From assembly GCA_046160305.1 (NCBI GenBank), contig JBJXGX010000078.1, positions 1 through 64,000 on the forward strand: DNA of 64,000 bases, written 5' to 3'. The stretch comes from SHXR01 sp046160305 (GTDB taxonomy: Bacteria > Pseudomonadota > Gammaproteobacteria > Burkholderiales > SG8-39). The notes under the pieces are model-generated. The model worked only from the letters and a program-made list of their open reading frames with translations, had not been told where the DNA came from and did not search any database. The translations under genes and the position numbers were made by a program. This document shows, piece after piece, positions 23,939 through 34,877 of this stretch (the first letter of the stretch is position 1; every line of letters starts with the position of its first letter).

Positions 23939-25842
23939 GCTGCATCCTGATGGTGCGGGTTCGGCGCACGAAATCGACGTTTCTTGAGATGAACAAGAAG
24001 AAGGGAGATCGCGGCCGGCGTAACACCCGAGATGCGCGCGGCCTGCCCGACTGTTCCGGGCTTGTACTGATTGAGTTTCTGCTGAACCTCGTTCGAGAGG
24101 CCGCGGACATCCCGGTAATCGACTTCTTTCGGCAATTCGAGGGACTCCAGATCCGCGTTTCGCGTCACCTCATCTTGCTGGCGAACGATATAGCCGCGGT
24201 ACTTGGCTTCAATTTCAACCTGCTCGGTGACGGCGGTATCGGACAACCCAGGTCCCGCGCCAGGCAAGGCCATGAGTGAAGCATAGGTGACCTCGGGGCG
24301 CTTAAGAAGGTCGCCAAGTGGGTACTCACGTTCCAGCGGTTTTCCGAGTACGTGGAGGGCTACGTCCGCGTCGACCATGCGCGGATTCACCCATGTGGTT
24401 TTGAGCCGTTCGATCTCCGTTGCGATTGCGTCCCGCTTTCGCGCGAAATGGTCCCAGCGGATGTCGTCGATGAGGCCCAGTCGCCGTCCCACTTCGGTAA
24501 GGCGGAGATCGGCGTTGTCCTCACGGAGCATGAGTCGATACTCGGCACGGCTGGTAAACATCCGATAGGGCTCACTCACTCCGCGCGTTACCAGATCGTC
24601 GACGAGCACACCGAGATACGCTTCGTCACGCCGCGGCCACCATGGGCTTTGCTCTTTCACGCGTAGCGCTGCATTGGCGCCCGCGAGCAGACCTTGGATC
24701 GCCGCTTCTTCGTAGCCGGTCGTCCCATTGATCTGGCCGGCGAAAAACAGATTGTTGATCGCTTTGGTTTCAAGCCAAGTGTGGAGCCCGCGCGGATCGA
24801 AGAAGTCGTATTCGATTGCGTAGCCGGGTCGTAGGATGTGCGCGTTTTCCATGCCCCGGATCGTGTGGACGAGATCGAGTTGCACATCAAACGGCAGGCT
24901 GGTCGAGATACCGTTCGGATAGAACTCGTTCGTCGTCAGGCCCTCGGGCTCGAGAAAGATCTGGTGGCTGTTTTTGCCGGCAAACCGATGGATCTTGTCT
25001 TCGATCGAGGGGCAATAGCGTGGGCCGATTCCCTCGATTTTCCCGGTGTAGAGCGGCGAACGACCGAGGCCGCCCCGGATGACGTCGTGTGTGGCTTCGT
25101 TGGTATGGGTGATCCAGCACGGCCGCTGCGCCGGATGCATTGCGCGCGTCCCGAGAAATGAGAATACCGGCGCGGGATCGTCACCCGGCTGGCGCTCCAT
25201 CACGCTGAAATCGATCGTGCGTCCATCGATGCGCGGCGGCGTTCCCGTCTTCAAGCGCCCAACCGGGAGATTCAGCGCGCGAAGTCGAGCCGACAAGGTT
25301 TTTGCAGGTGGATCGCCAGCCCGGCCGGCCTCGTAGTTGGAGAGCCCGACGTGAATGAGTCCGGCCAAGAAGGTCCCGGCGGTCAATACGACGGTTCGGC
25401 CCTGAAACACGACACCGAGTTGGGTCACGACACCCGAGACGGTGTCGCCTGCGAGCTCGAGATCGTCGACGGCTTGTTGAAACAGCGTTAGACCGGGCTG
25501 ATTCTCCAAACGCGCGCGGATCGCCTTGCGGTACAAGACTCGGTCAGCCTGTGCGCGTGTTGCGCGGACCGCTGGGCCTTTGCTGGAGTTCAAGATGCGA
25601 AATTGGATGCCCGCCTCATCGGTGGCGATTGCCATTGCACCGCCGAGCGCGTCAATCTCCCGAACCAGATGCCCCTTGCCAATTCCGCCAATCGATGGAT
25701 TGCAGGACATCTGCCCCAGCGTTTCGATGCTGTGGGTGAGGAGAAGCGTGTCGCAACCGGCGCGCGCGGCCGCGAGTGCTGCCTCAGTGCCGGCGTGGCC
25801 ACCACCGACAACGATGACATCGAATACTTTTGGGAACCGCAT
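23935..25842 (-). CDS. mnmG: tRNA uridine-5-carboxymethylaminomethyl(34) synthesis enzyme MnmG
   Basis: About 635 residues, the usual length. With MnmE it builds the cmnm5 modification at the wobble uridine of certain tRNAs, using FAD, NADH, glycine and methylene-THF. The FAD site VIVVGGGHAGTEAALAAAR is at residues 8-26, and the MnmG signature GPRYCPSIEDKI and GYEEAAIQGLLAG blocks follow. ATG at 25842 is chosen because it lies just before the first strand (MRFPKVFDVIVVGGG); the longer frame to 25914 would run over a parS site. It is the first gene of the rsmG-parA-parB cluster. Confidence 0.96.
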   Translation of the reverse strand: MRFPKVFDVIVVGGGHAGTEAALAAARAGCDTLLLTHSIETLGQMSCNPSIGGIGKGHLVREIDALGGAMAIATDEAGIQFRILNSSKGPAVRATRAQADRVLYRKAIRARLENQPGLTLFQQAVDDLELAGDTVSGVVTQLGVVFQGRTVVLTAGTFLAGLIHVGLSNYEAGRAGDPPAKTLSARLRALNLPVGRLKTGTPPRIDGRTIDFSVMERQPGDDPAPVFSFLGTRAMHPAQRPCWITHTNEATHDVIRGGLGRSPLYTGKIEGIGPRYCPSIEDKIHRFAGKNSHQIFLEPEGLTTNEFYPNGISTSLPFDVQLDLVHTIRGMENAHILRPGYAIEYDFFDPRGLHTWLETKAINNLFFAGQINGTTGYEEAAIQGLLAGANAALRVKEQSPWWPRRDEAYLGVLVDDLVTRGVSEPYRMFTSRAEYRLMLREDNADLRLTEVGRRLGLIDDIRWDHFARKRDAIATEIERLKTTWVNPRMVDADVALHVLGKPLEREYPLGDLLKRPEVTYASLMALPGAGPGLSDTAVTEQVEIEAKYRGYIVRQQDEVTRNADLESLELPKEVDYRDVRGLSNEVQQKLNQYKPGTVGQAARISGVTPAAISLLLVHLKKRRFRAPNPHHQDAA

Positions 25843-25907
25843 GTTTGGACCGTCCGGGAGTGGGGAGGATTGTAGCGATGTTCGCCGCCAACAAGAAGTC
25901 GCAAGAC

Positions 25908-25921
25908 GTTTCACGTGGAAC
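25908..25921. promoter_or_regulatory. parS-like site (one mismatch)
   Basis: GTTTCACGTGGAAC differs at one base from the perfect 14-bp parS core GTTTCACGTGAAAC. It lies upstream of mnmG, 60 bp from the perfect copy, so ParB can load at both. Confidence 0.8.
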
Positions 25922-25967
25922 GCGAACTCGAAGGGATCGCGTCACTCGATATGAAGTTACTCCACGA

Positions 25968-25981
25968 GTTTCACGTGAAAC
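25968..25981. promoter_or_regulatory. parS centromere site
   Basis: GTTTCACGTGAAAC is a perfect palindrome and exact match to the core bacterial parS, the ParB loading site. It sits in the gap between mnmG and the pckG terminator, within a few kb of parAB and about 7 kb from dnaA, as expected for a chromosomal origin domain. Confidence 0.92.
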
Positions 25982-26030
25982 ATTGAGATGACCGTTCGCC
26001 GTCAGCCTCGCCCAGCACGAAAAGGCCCCA

Positions 26031-26061
26031 CAAAACAAAAACGGCCGCGAGACGCGGCCGC
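26031..26061 (-). terminator. intrinsic terminator after pckG
   Basis: On the minus strand CGGCCGCG, a TCT loop and CGCGGCCG form a GC-only stem (26042-26060) followed by TTTTTGTTTTG. It lies about 20 nt after the pckG stop codon and fits rho-independent termination of that gene. Confidence 0.85.
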
Positions 26062-26080
26062 TTCTATGCGCGAGCGCCGG

Positions 26081-27913
<1,833 letters not shown>

Positions 27914-28160
27914 CGGAAATTCCTACGCGAAGGTGAAGGGAGCGGATCGCGAAGCGAAACGTTGCGGCCGCATAGCTGTGTCGACAGCTAACCACGAGGG
28001 AAGGCGCCAACTGTATCACGGCGACCTGCCCCAGCAAAACCGCGCCGAGACGTATTCATCACGACGACCGTCTTTTCCATCGGAACCCGAAATATCCCCT
28101 TGCGCGCAACCAGCAATCGCGGGCGCAGATTCCGTATCAAACGAACATTGGACGAACCCC
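27914..28160. other. intergenic stretch with no recognised feature
   Basis: About 250 bp between the pckG start and the end of the tam gene, on the same strand. It must hold the pckG promoter, but I see no convincing -35/-10 pair, hairpin or repeat. Confidence 0.4.
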
Positions 28161-28931
28161 TCAGGAACACCGGACCGCGATCATGAACAAGCGCTTGAAC
28201 GGCAGAACGGTCGTCCCATCGCGGCGCGGTGGATATGCCCTCGCGGCCCGCTCGGCATAAGACCGCTCGAACACCGCCCCCTCCTCCACATCGAGAGCCG
28301 CCAGGAACTGACGCAACCACGATCCTTTGATCCACTCCAACACGGCATTGCTCCCGTGCAACACCTGGATGTATTCCGTTTCCCAAAGCTCGACGCGCGC
28401 AAAGCGATCGACCAGAAGATCGTAGTAAAAACCCGGCTCCTGGACTGGCGCGGGCTTGATCAGGTGAACCAGCTTACCGCCCCAGCGCGACTCAGCGGCC
28501 AAGTCCTGGGCGATCATGTGGGTCGGAGCACCGAAATTGCGCGGCATCTGCACGGCGAGAACCCCGCCGGGCCGCAACTGCTCGGCAAGGTGCGGGAACA
28601 AGACGTCATGGTCGGGAAGCCAGTGCAGCGCAGCATTCGAATACACCACATCCGCGCCACCCGGAATCGACCAACTGCCAAGATCCGCCTCCACCCAGGA
28701 AATCAGAGAATTCCGCTGGCGGGCCGCAGCAAGCATCTCCGTGGAACTGTCCACCCCGATCACCTGCGCGGCCGGCCAGCGTTCAACCATTTTTTCCGTG
28801 ACGTTTCCGGTCCCACACCCAAGATCAACAACGGTCGATACCCCCTCTGACGGCACACGGGCCAACAGATCGAGTGCGGGCAGCGTGCGGTGGTCGGAGA
28901 ACTTTGCATACTGCGTGGGGTTCCAACTCAT
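28161..28931 (-). CDS. tam: trans-aconitate 2-methyltransferase
   Basis: A 256-residue class I SAM methyltransferase that begins MSWNPTQYAKFSDHRTLPALDLLARVP, highly typical of Tam, with motif I VVDLGCGTGNVTE (about 34-46) and IGVDSSTEMLAAAR. ALHWLPDHDVLFPHLAEQLRPGGVLAVQMP matches Tam as well. It methylates trans-aconitate, a toxic isomer of the citric acid cycle intermediate, to limit inhibition of aconitase. It stands alone between pckG and mnmE on the same strand. Confidence 0.9.
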   Translation of the reverse strand: MSWNPTQYAKFSDHRTLPALDLLARVPSEGVSTVVDLGCGTGNVTEKMVERWPAAQVIGVDSSTEMLAAARQRNSLISWVEADLGSWSIPGGADVVYSNAALHWLPDHDVLFPHLAEQLRPGGVLAVQMPRNFGAPTHMIAQDLAAESRWGGKLVHLIKPAPVQEPGFYYDLLVDRFARVELWETEYIQVLHGSNAVLEWIKGSWLRQFLAALDVEEGAVFERSYAERAARAYPPRRDGTTVLPFKRLFMIAVRCS

Positions 28932-29031
28932 CGATCGCCCTCCTTTGGCGGAATTTCCAGATGTCGCAGATAACCTGAATGATCCCTGCGCGACGCGTCA
29001 AGCGTCCGCGGCAGACACCGCGTGCGTTCCA

Positions 29032-30402
29032 TCATTTCCCGATGCAAAAACGAGAGAAGATTTCACCCAGTAGATCGTCGGCGGTAAAAGCGCCGGTGAT
29101 CCCATTCAGCGCTTCATGCGCTGATCGAAGTTCTTCGGCCAGCAACTCGGTCTGTGGCAAGACACCCTCGGCAGCAGTGATGCGCACACTCGCGCGCGTC
29201 AAGGCCTTGACATGCCGCTCACGCGCCATGAATACGTCTTCGCCCCCTGGATGCCACCCGGCGATCTCCAGCAGGACCTCGCGCAGGATCGGTACGCCGG
29301 CACCTGTCAGCGCCGAGAGCGTGATGCTGATCCCGAGCGCATCATCGCTCCGGGCGCACTCGATATTCGATAGATCCGCCTTGTTATGGACGATGACGTG
29401 CTTGAGTCGCGCCGGCAGCTTCTCGAGCGTCTCGCGGTCCGCGTCGACAACGCCGACACGCGCATCGACGATCATCACCGCAACATCGGCCTTCTCTATC
29501 TCCGTCCATGTCCGCGCAATACCAAGCCGCTCGACCACATCCGTTGATTCGCGCAGGCCCGCTGTGTCGATGAGATGCACGGGCACCCCGTCCAACGAGA
29601 CGGTCTGGCGGATCGCATCCCGTGTCGTTCCGGGAATCGGCGTCACGATCGCCACCTCTTCTCCCGCCAGGCGATTGACCAGACTTGATTTTCCGACGTT
29701 GGGCTGGCCAACCAGGACGACATGCATGCCGCTTCGCAAGAGACTTCCCTGCCGCCCCAACGCAAGGGTTTCCTGAAGCGACGCGTTTAATGTCGCGAGC
29801 CGCTCCCGCACATTGCCGCGGTCGATCGGATCGATTTCTTCCTCTGGAAAATCCAGCGTCGCCTCGACGAGCATGCGCAGCTCAACAAGTTGCGCGACCA
29901 GTACCTCGATCCTTTGAGAGAACTCGCCCTGAAGCGATCGCATCGCCGAACGCGCCGCGCCCTCCGTCGCTGCATCAATCAGGTCTGCAACGGCTTCGGC
30001 CTGCGCCAAATCGAGTTTGTCGTTCAGGAACGCGCGCCGTGTGAACTCTCCGGGTTCGGCCAAGCGGGCACCCAGCTCCAAGGCGCGGCCAAGCAACATT
30101 CGGGTGACGACGTTACCGCCGTGCCCATGCAACTCGATGATGTCTTCACCGGTGTAGGAATGCGGCGCCGGAAAGAACAGCGCCAAGCCGTCGTCGAGGA
30201 CGACACCGTCACGATCAAGGAATCGTGCGCGCATGGGGCGGCGCGGAACGAAATCGCGACCTATCAGTGCCGATCCCCAATCCGCAAGATGCGGGCCCGA
30301 GACGCGAACGATCCCGATGCCGCCACGTCCGGGAGGGGTGGCGATTGCACCAATGACTTCGGTCTTCGGCCTTGGCCCGGTGCCCACGTCAGGGACACCC
30401 AC
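29032..30402 (-). CDS. mnmE: tRNA modification GTPase MnmE
   Basis: A 456-residue GTPase, partner of MnmG. The N-terminal folate-binding domain starts at EVIGAIATPPGRGGIGIVRVSG; the inserted G domain has GQPNVGKSSLVN (about 228-239), TTRD and the HNKAD base motif. The C-terminus is FCIGK, matching the conserved CIGK with the functionally needed cysteine. It lies 15 nt after yidC in the common order rpmH-rnpA-yidD-yidC-mnmE. Confidence 0.96.
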   Translation of the reverse strand: MGVPDVGTGPRPKTEVIGAIATPPGRGGIGIVRVSGPHLADWGSALIGRDFVPRRPMRARFLDRDGVVLDDGLALFFPAPHSYTGEDIIELHGHGGNVVTRMLLGRALELGARLAEPGEFTRRAFLNDKLDLAQAEAVADLIDAATEGAARSAMRSLQGEFSQRIEVLVAQLVELRMLVEATLDFPEEEIDPIDRGNVRERLATLNASLQETLALGRQGSLLRSGMHVVLVGQPNVGKSSLVNRLAGEEVAIVTPIPGTTRDAIRQTVSLDGVPVHLIDTAGLRESTDVVERLGIARTWTEIEKADVAVMIVDARVGVVDADRETLEKLPARLKHVIVHNKADLSNIECARSDDALGISITLSALTGAGVPILREVLLEIAGWHPGGEDVFMARERHVKALTRASVRITAAEGVLPQTELLAEELRSAHEALNGITGAFTADDLLGEIFSRFCIGK

Positions 30403-30417
30403 AGGCGGCGAAGCCGC

Positions 30418-32148
30418 TCAGCGCTTGGCCGGGACCTGCCCTTTCTTCTCGGTGAACATACGAGAGATCTGCCATTGCTGTCCGATCGACAGTACATTGT
30501 TGACGAACCAGTACAGCACGAGTCCCGCAGGGAACCAGAAGAACATGATGCCAAAGATGAATGGCATCAGCATCATCACCTTGGCTTGCACCGGATCGGG
30601 CGGCGCCGGGCTCATCTTGGTTTGAATCACCATCGAGATCAGCATGAATACCGGCAGCACATACCAGGGATCCGGCGACGAGAGGTCTCGAATCCACCCA
30701 ATGAACGGCGCCTGACGCAGTTCCACGCTTCCCAACAATACCCAGTAGAGCGCGATGAACACCGGGATCTGAACGACGATAGGCAGGCAACCGCCCAACG
30801 GGTTGATTTTCTCCTGCTTGTACATCTCCATCATGGCCTGATTGAGTTTGGCGCGATCATCGCCATACTGCTCGCGAAGCTTGGTCAGCCGCGGGGTGAC
30901 GAGCTTCATCTTCGCCATCGACCGGTAGCTCGCTGCTGACAACGGGAAGAACACCAGCTTGACGAGAACGGTAAGCAGAACAATCGCCCATCCCCAATTG
31001 CCCGTTCCAGGAAAACGGAATCCCAGAACGTTTGTGCCATCATGGAATACACGAAGCAGCCAGAACAACGGGGCTGCGAAGACGGTGAGCCAACCGTAGT
31101 CCACGACCAAATCGAGTCCGGGCGCAAGCGCACTCAGCTTGTCTTGTTCCTGCGGCCCCACGTAGAGCTGCATCGTGGAACTCGCGCGACTCCCGGGTTC
31201 GATCGTTCCGACATCGAGAATCATCCCGGCCCGATAGTAGTCGTCGACCTTGCTCACGTAGAACTCGCGCTTGATCGATTCCGACGCCACCAGGGAAGAC
31301 ACAAAGTAGTGCTGGACCATCGCAACCCAGCCCTCGGTCCACAGACCGGCGGGAACGTCAGGCTTGTTCTTGTCGACGTCACTCCACGATATCTTTTGAT
31401 ACTTCGTTTTATCGGTGTAGATCGCCGGGCCGGTGAAGGTCATCACCATCGCCTGATCTTCCGCGGGCGCTCTGGAATCGCGCGTCAAATGAAAGTAGGC
31501 TTTCGTCCCGATTGGCGATGTCGTCGCGTTTAGCGCCGAATGCACAATATCAATGATGTAGTTGTCCCGATGGAACACCAGCGTCTTTGTGCCGATCGCG
31601 CCTCCAGGCATCGTTGCTTCGAGCCGAACCTCGACCTTCGATTGCCCCGGTGCCAGTCGATACTCCTCGCGCTCTGCGGTATAGAGGGTCTTATGATTCG
31701 GTAGTTGCGCGGCGGTGAAGCCGCTTTGTGCCGTATACCGATGCTCCGGCGCCATAAGGACCAGATTCTTCGAGACGTCGTTCGCTTCCTTGTGCTTCAA
31801 GAGCTCGAGCCGAACGATATCGCCCCCCACCGGGTCGATCTCTACCGCCACTAGGTCGGTGGTGACTTTGATCCGGCCCCGTGGGCTCGATTCCGCCACA
31901 CCCGGCACACCTGCGTCTACGCGCACGGGCGCCGCGACTGATCCCGTTCCAGGAACAGCCGTCGGCGTTCCCGCACCCGGACTTGGTACGGCTTCGGATA
32001 CCGACGGCGCTGGGACCACGCCCTCGGTGGGAGCCTGCTGCTTTGCAACGGTCGGCAAAGGCCCGCGTTGCTCCTTCTGCCAAGCCTCCCAGAGCATCAG
32101 TACCGAGAATGAGAAAACAACCAACAAGATCAGACGTTGCGTGTCCAT
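30418..32148 (-). CDS. yidC: membrane protein insertase YidC
   Basis: About 576 residues. It has an N-terminal membrane helix (MDTQRLILLVVFSFSVLMLWEAW), a proline/alanine-rich linker, a large periplasmic beta domain (about 80-340) and the conserved five-helix insertase core with NPLGGCLPIVVQIPVFIALYWVL near residue 430. It inserts proteins into the inner membrane alone or with SecYEG. ATG 32148 is chosen because it gives the normal MDTQR start; an upstream start at 32187 has no support. It is flanked by yidD and mnmE. Confidence 0.96.
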   Translation of the reverse strand: MDTQRLILLVVFSFSVLMLWEAWQKEQRGPLPTVAKQQAPTEGVVPAPSVSEAVPSPGAGTPTAVPGTGSVAAPVRVDAGVPGVAESSPRGRIKVTTDLVAVEIDPVGGDIVRLELLKHKEANDVSKNLVLMAPEHRYTAQSGFTAAQLPNHKTLYTAEREEYRLAPGQSKVEVRLEATMPGGAIGTKTLVFHRDNYIIDIVHSALNATTSPIGTKAYFHLTRDSRAPAEDQAMVMTFTGPAIYTDKTKYQKISWSDVDKNKPDVPAGLWTEGWVAMVQHYFVSSLVASESIKREFYVSKVDDYYRAGMILDVGTIEPGSRASSTMQLYVGPQEQDKLSALAPGLDLVVDYGWLTVFAAPLFWLLRVFHDGTNVLGFRFPGTGNWGWAIVLLTVLVKLVFFPLSAASYRSMAKMKLVTPRLTKLREQYGDDRAKLNQAMMEMYKQEKINPLGGCLPIVVQIPVFIALYWVLLGSVELRQAPFIGWIRDLSSPDPWYVLPVFMLISMVIQTKMSPAPPDPVQAKVMMLMPFIFGIMFFWFPAGLVLYWFVNNVLSIGQQWQISRMFTEKKGQVPAKR

Positions 32149-32214
32149 GTGCTGTATGGGTACGGCTGGTGCGCCTATTGAACTCAACCGGCCCGTGGGG
32201 ACTCCACGGGTCGA

Positions 32215-32448
32215 TCAATCACCAGTTTTGTTTTTCGGTTCGGGAACCGGATCGAATCCTCCGGGATGCCAGGGATGGCACTTGAGAAGCCGTCGGCCCG
32301 TCAGTGACAAACCCACCAACACCCCATGGGATTCAATGGCCTCGATCGCGTAATGCGAACACGTGGGGAAGAATCTGCAATGCATCCCCAGCATCGGACT
32401 CACTCCCCACTGATAAGCCCGAATCGCCGAGGTGCAAATAAATTTCAA
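32215..32448 (-). CDS. yidD: membrane protein insertion efficiency factor YidD
   Basis: A 77-residue protein of the YidD (DUF37) family: RAYQWGVSPMLGMHCRFFPTCSHYAIEAI followed by GRRLLKCHPWHPGGFDPVP. The three conserved cysteines are in place. It aids insertion of membrane proteins with YidC. Its start overlaps the rnpA stop by 4 nt, and 66 nt separate it from yidC. Confidence 0.95.
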   Translation of the reverse strand: MKFICTSAIRAYQWGVSPMLGMHCRFFPTCSHYAIEAIESHGVLVGLSLTGRRLLKCHPWHPGGFDPVPEPKNKTGD

Positions 32449-32762
32449 GGTGCGCGCCGAAATAACCTGATCAAATCTTCACCGTAGGAGTGATCCGACG
32501 AGTAGCCGCCCGCCAGACGTATCACACAATCCACGCCGCGCCACCGATCCTGCTCCTTTCGAAACGTCTCGCGAATCAAACGGCGAACGCGTGACCGGTC
32601 GACCGCACGCGGTGCATTACGCTTCGATACGATCAATGCGATCCGTGCCACTACCAGACCACTGACCCGAAAGTACAACCTGAAATACTCACCGCGCCGG
32701 GTCTTGCCCTTGCTCAACGCGAGCTGGACCGCTTCCGCTTGAAGGCGTTGGCCCCAGCGCAA
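32445..32762 (-). CDS. rnpA: ribonuclease P protein component
   Basis: A 105-residue basic protein that pairs with the RNase P RNA to mature tRNA 5' ends. The family signature is SKRNAPRAVDRSRVRRLIRETFR (shortened: RSRVRRLIRE near 55-64). The start used is TTG at 32762; an in-frame extension upstream into rpmH (GLKPGERL) is open, so the true start may be a few codons earlier. It lies 14 nt after rpmH. Confidence 0.92.
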   Translation of the reverse strand: MRWGQRLQAEAVQLALSKGKTRRGEYFRLYFRVSGLVVARIALIVSKRNAPRAVDRSRVRRLIRETFRKEQDRWRGVDCVIRLAGGYSSDHSYGEDLIRLFRRAP

Positions 32763-32776
32763 CCGCTCGCCGGGTT

Positions 32777-32911
32777 TCAGACCGCCAGGCGAGCCCGGCC
32801 CTTGGCGCGACGCGCACGAATGACCGCCCGCCCCCCGCGAGACCGCATACGAACAAGGAATCCATGGGTACGCTTGCGGCGAACCACCGAAGGTTGATAT
32901 GTGCGCTTCAT
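32777..32911 (-). CDS. rpmH: 50S ribosomal protein L34
   Basis: A 44-residue protein, MKRTYQPSVVRRKRTHGFLV followed by RMRSRGGRAVIRARRAKGRARLAV, the textbook L34 sequence and length. ATG 32911 is the only sensible start; a longer frame upstream is spurious. It is the first gene of the rpmH-rnpA-yidD-yidC-mnmE operon and is divergent from dnaA. A good promoter precedes it at 32945-32974. Confidence 0.98.
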   Translation of the reverse strand: MKRTYQPSVVRRKRTHGFLVRMRSRGGRAVIRARRAKGRARLAV

Positions 32912-32944
32912 TTGAAAGTGATCGCCAAAATAGGAAAACCGCAA

Positions 32945-32974
32945 ATTAGACAGCCTTCCATTGGCACCTGTCAA
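32945..32974 (-). promoter_or_regulatory. sigma70-type promoter of rpmH
   Basis: On the minus strand a perfect -35 TTGACA (32974-32969) and a -10 TCTAAT (32950-32945, one mismatch to TATAAT) are 18 nt apart. Transcription would start about 25 nt before the rpmH ATG. A DnaA box lies 17 nt further upstream. Confidence 0.7.
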
Positions 32975-32990
32975 TGATTGGGCCGCTTCC

Positions 32991-32999
32991 TGTGGATAA
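32991..32999 (-). promoter_or_regulatory. perfect DnaA box (TTATCCACA) in the rpmH-dnaA gap
   Basis: TGTGGATAA on the plus strand is the reverse of TTATCCACA, an exact high-affinity DnaA box. It is in the 346-bp divergent gap between rpmH and dnaA (32912-33258), just upstream of the rpmH promoter, so DnaA could regulate both genes. I find no second perfect box in this gap and nothing else clear in its dnaA-proximal half. Confidence 0.75.
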
Positions 33000-33258
33000 G
33001 TCCGATCAATCGGCGTAAGATAACAAGCTGAATTTTGCTGCTGGTTAGTGCCTGAAAAACCAACATCGGATCGCAGAATCAAGGGTCTTGCTGTTCGACT
33101 GGGTTTGGCCCGTTCGTGCCGATTACGAAGGGGAAGCTTCTCCTCGATTCGAGTCCGGTTCAGCGAGCTGAATGAGGCCAGTCTCCCTTGTACTCGATCG
33201 CAGCGTGCTGCCCACGGCAATCGCGTTCCTTTCCCCTCGGCGTGAATACGGACTGACC

Positions 33259-34647
33259 ATGAGCACGGTCTGGGAAGCCTGCATTTCGAGGCTCGAACAA
33301 GAAATATCCAAACAGCAATTCACGACGTGGATCCAGCCGCTTCGCGCGCTGGTTCCCAGTCCGGGTGAATTGCGCGTCCTCGCCCCCAATCGATTCGTCA
33401 TGCAGTGGGTTCGCGATCGCTACTTCAGTCGCATCCAGGCCCTCGCAAATGAAGTGACGGGGGTGACCGTCCAGGTCAGCATGAGCCTGGAGGCGCTCGA
33501 TGAGCAGAAAGCGCCCACGCCCGTCCTTGAGGCGCCGTCACCCCTTTCACCATTGGTGAAGAATGAACCAACCTATCGACCGATCGCCACAACCGAGCGC
33601 CGCTCCGCCCCGGTTGCCCTCGCGGAGCGGTCGAACCTTATTCCCAGCTTCACGCTCGAGAGTTTCGTCGCCGGCAAGGCGAACCAGCTCGCCCGGGCTG
33701 CGGCGATGCAGGTTGCCGAACATCCCGGCACGTCGTACAACCCACTCTTTGTCTACGGCGGGGTCGGGCTTGGTAAGACGCATCTGATTCAGGCCGTCGG
33801 CAATTTCGTCCAGGCGCAGGAGCGCACCGCCCGCGTCCGGTACCTGCACGCAACGCAGTATGTCTCGGACGTGGTTCGCGCCTATCAGCAGAAATCCTTT
33901 GATGAGTTCAAACGCGACTACCACTCGCTTGATGTCTTGTTGATCGACGACATCCAGTTCTTCACCGGCAAAGACCGAACGCAGGAAGAATTTTTCTACG
34001 CGTTCAACGCGCTCATCGAATCACACAAACAGGTCATCATCACTTCCGATACCTATCCGAAAGAAATCGTCGGACTCGACGAGCGGCTCAAGTCGCGTTT
34101 CATCTGGGGTCTCACGGTGGCGATCGAACCGCCCGAGCAGGAGATGCGGGTCGCGATCATTCTCAAGAAAGCCGAAGCACTCGGCACGGCCGTACCGGAA
34201 GAAGTCGCGTTCTACATCGCCAAACATCTGCGTTCGAACGTGCGCGAACTCGAAGGGGCGCTCAACAGCGTGCTTGCCTTCGCGAACTTCTCAGCCCGTG
34301 AAATCAACCTTGATCTGGCGAAAGACGCGCTCCGAAATATCATCTCGGTCTACAACCGTCAGATCACCATCGATAACATCCAAAAAACCGTCGCGGACTT
34401 CTACAAGATCAAGGTGTCCGACATGCACTCGAAGAAACGCTCTCGAAATGTCGCGAGACCACGTCAAGTCGCGATGGCACTGGCCAAGGAACTCACGCAA
34501 ATGAGCCTTCCTGATATCGGCGACGAATTCGGGAATCGCGACCATACGACCGTACTCCATGCTTGCAGAACGATCGCCTCGCTTCGCGAGAAGGATCAAT
34601 CCCTTAACCGCGATTACCACGTGCTGGAACAGGTATTGAAGGGGTAG
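33259..34647 (+). CDS. dnaA: chromosomal replication initiator DnaA
   Basis: About 462 residues. Domain I starts STVWEACISRLEQEISKQQFTTWIQPL; a variable linker follows to about residue 125. The AAA+ domain has YGGVGLGKTHLIQAVGN (Walker A) and LIDDIQFF (Walker B), and the C-terminal DNA-binding domain ends with the DnaA signature IGDEFGNRDHTTVLHACRTI. It melts oriC with ATP. ATG 33259 gives the family start; the 87-nt in-frame extension upstream is not conserved-looking. dnaN follows 230 nt downstream. Confidence 0.98.
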   Translation: MSTVWEACISRLEQEISKQQFTTWIQPLRALVPSPGELRVLAPNRFVMQWVRDRYFSRIQALANEVTGVTVQVSMSLEALDEQKAPTPVLEAPSPLSPLVKNEPTYRPIATTERRSAPVALAERSNLIPSFTLESFVAGKANQLARAAAMQVAEHPGTSYNPLFVYGGVGLGKTHLIQAVGNFVQAQERTARVRYLHATQYVSDVVRAYQQKSFDEFKRDYHSLDVLLIDDIQFFTGKDRTQEEFFYAFNALIESHKQVIITSDTYPKEIVGLDERLKSRFIWGLTVAIEPPEQEMRVAIILKKAEALGTAVPEEVAFYIAKHLRSNVRELEGALNSVLAFANFSAREINLDLAKDALRNIISVYNRQITIDNIQKTVADFYKIKVSDMHSKKRSRNVARPRQVAMALAKELTQMSLPDIGDEFGNRDHTTVLHACRTIASLREKDQSLNRDYHVLEQVLKG

Positions 34648-34877
34648 CGAACGGTCGCAATGACCATTCGTCGCCAAACCTGAACAACCTGGGGATGAAT
34701 TGTGGATCAACTGCCTATATCGCCAACTCGAAAAAGTTGTTCATGTCTCAAGCACTACTTGCCCACAGAAACTGCACAAGGTTCCAGGTACTCCAACCCT
34801 TTCACTGCAAAGCGTTACTTGCTGTTATCCACCGATAGTCCGAGGAGTAAACAATTATTCTTAGGAGAATATAGGCA
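34648..34877. other. dnaA-dnaN intergenic region, candidate oriC
   Basis: This 230-bp gap contains several DnaA-box-like 9-mers: TGTGGATCA (34701-34709), TTGCCCACA (34759-34767) and TTATCCACC (34825-34833), each one or two changes from TTATCCACA. It also has an AT-rich stretch before dnaN (about 34848-34876). With parS, parAB and gyrB around it, it is a plausible origin. The rpmH-dnaA gap with one perfect box is the alternative. Confidence 0.5.
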
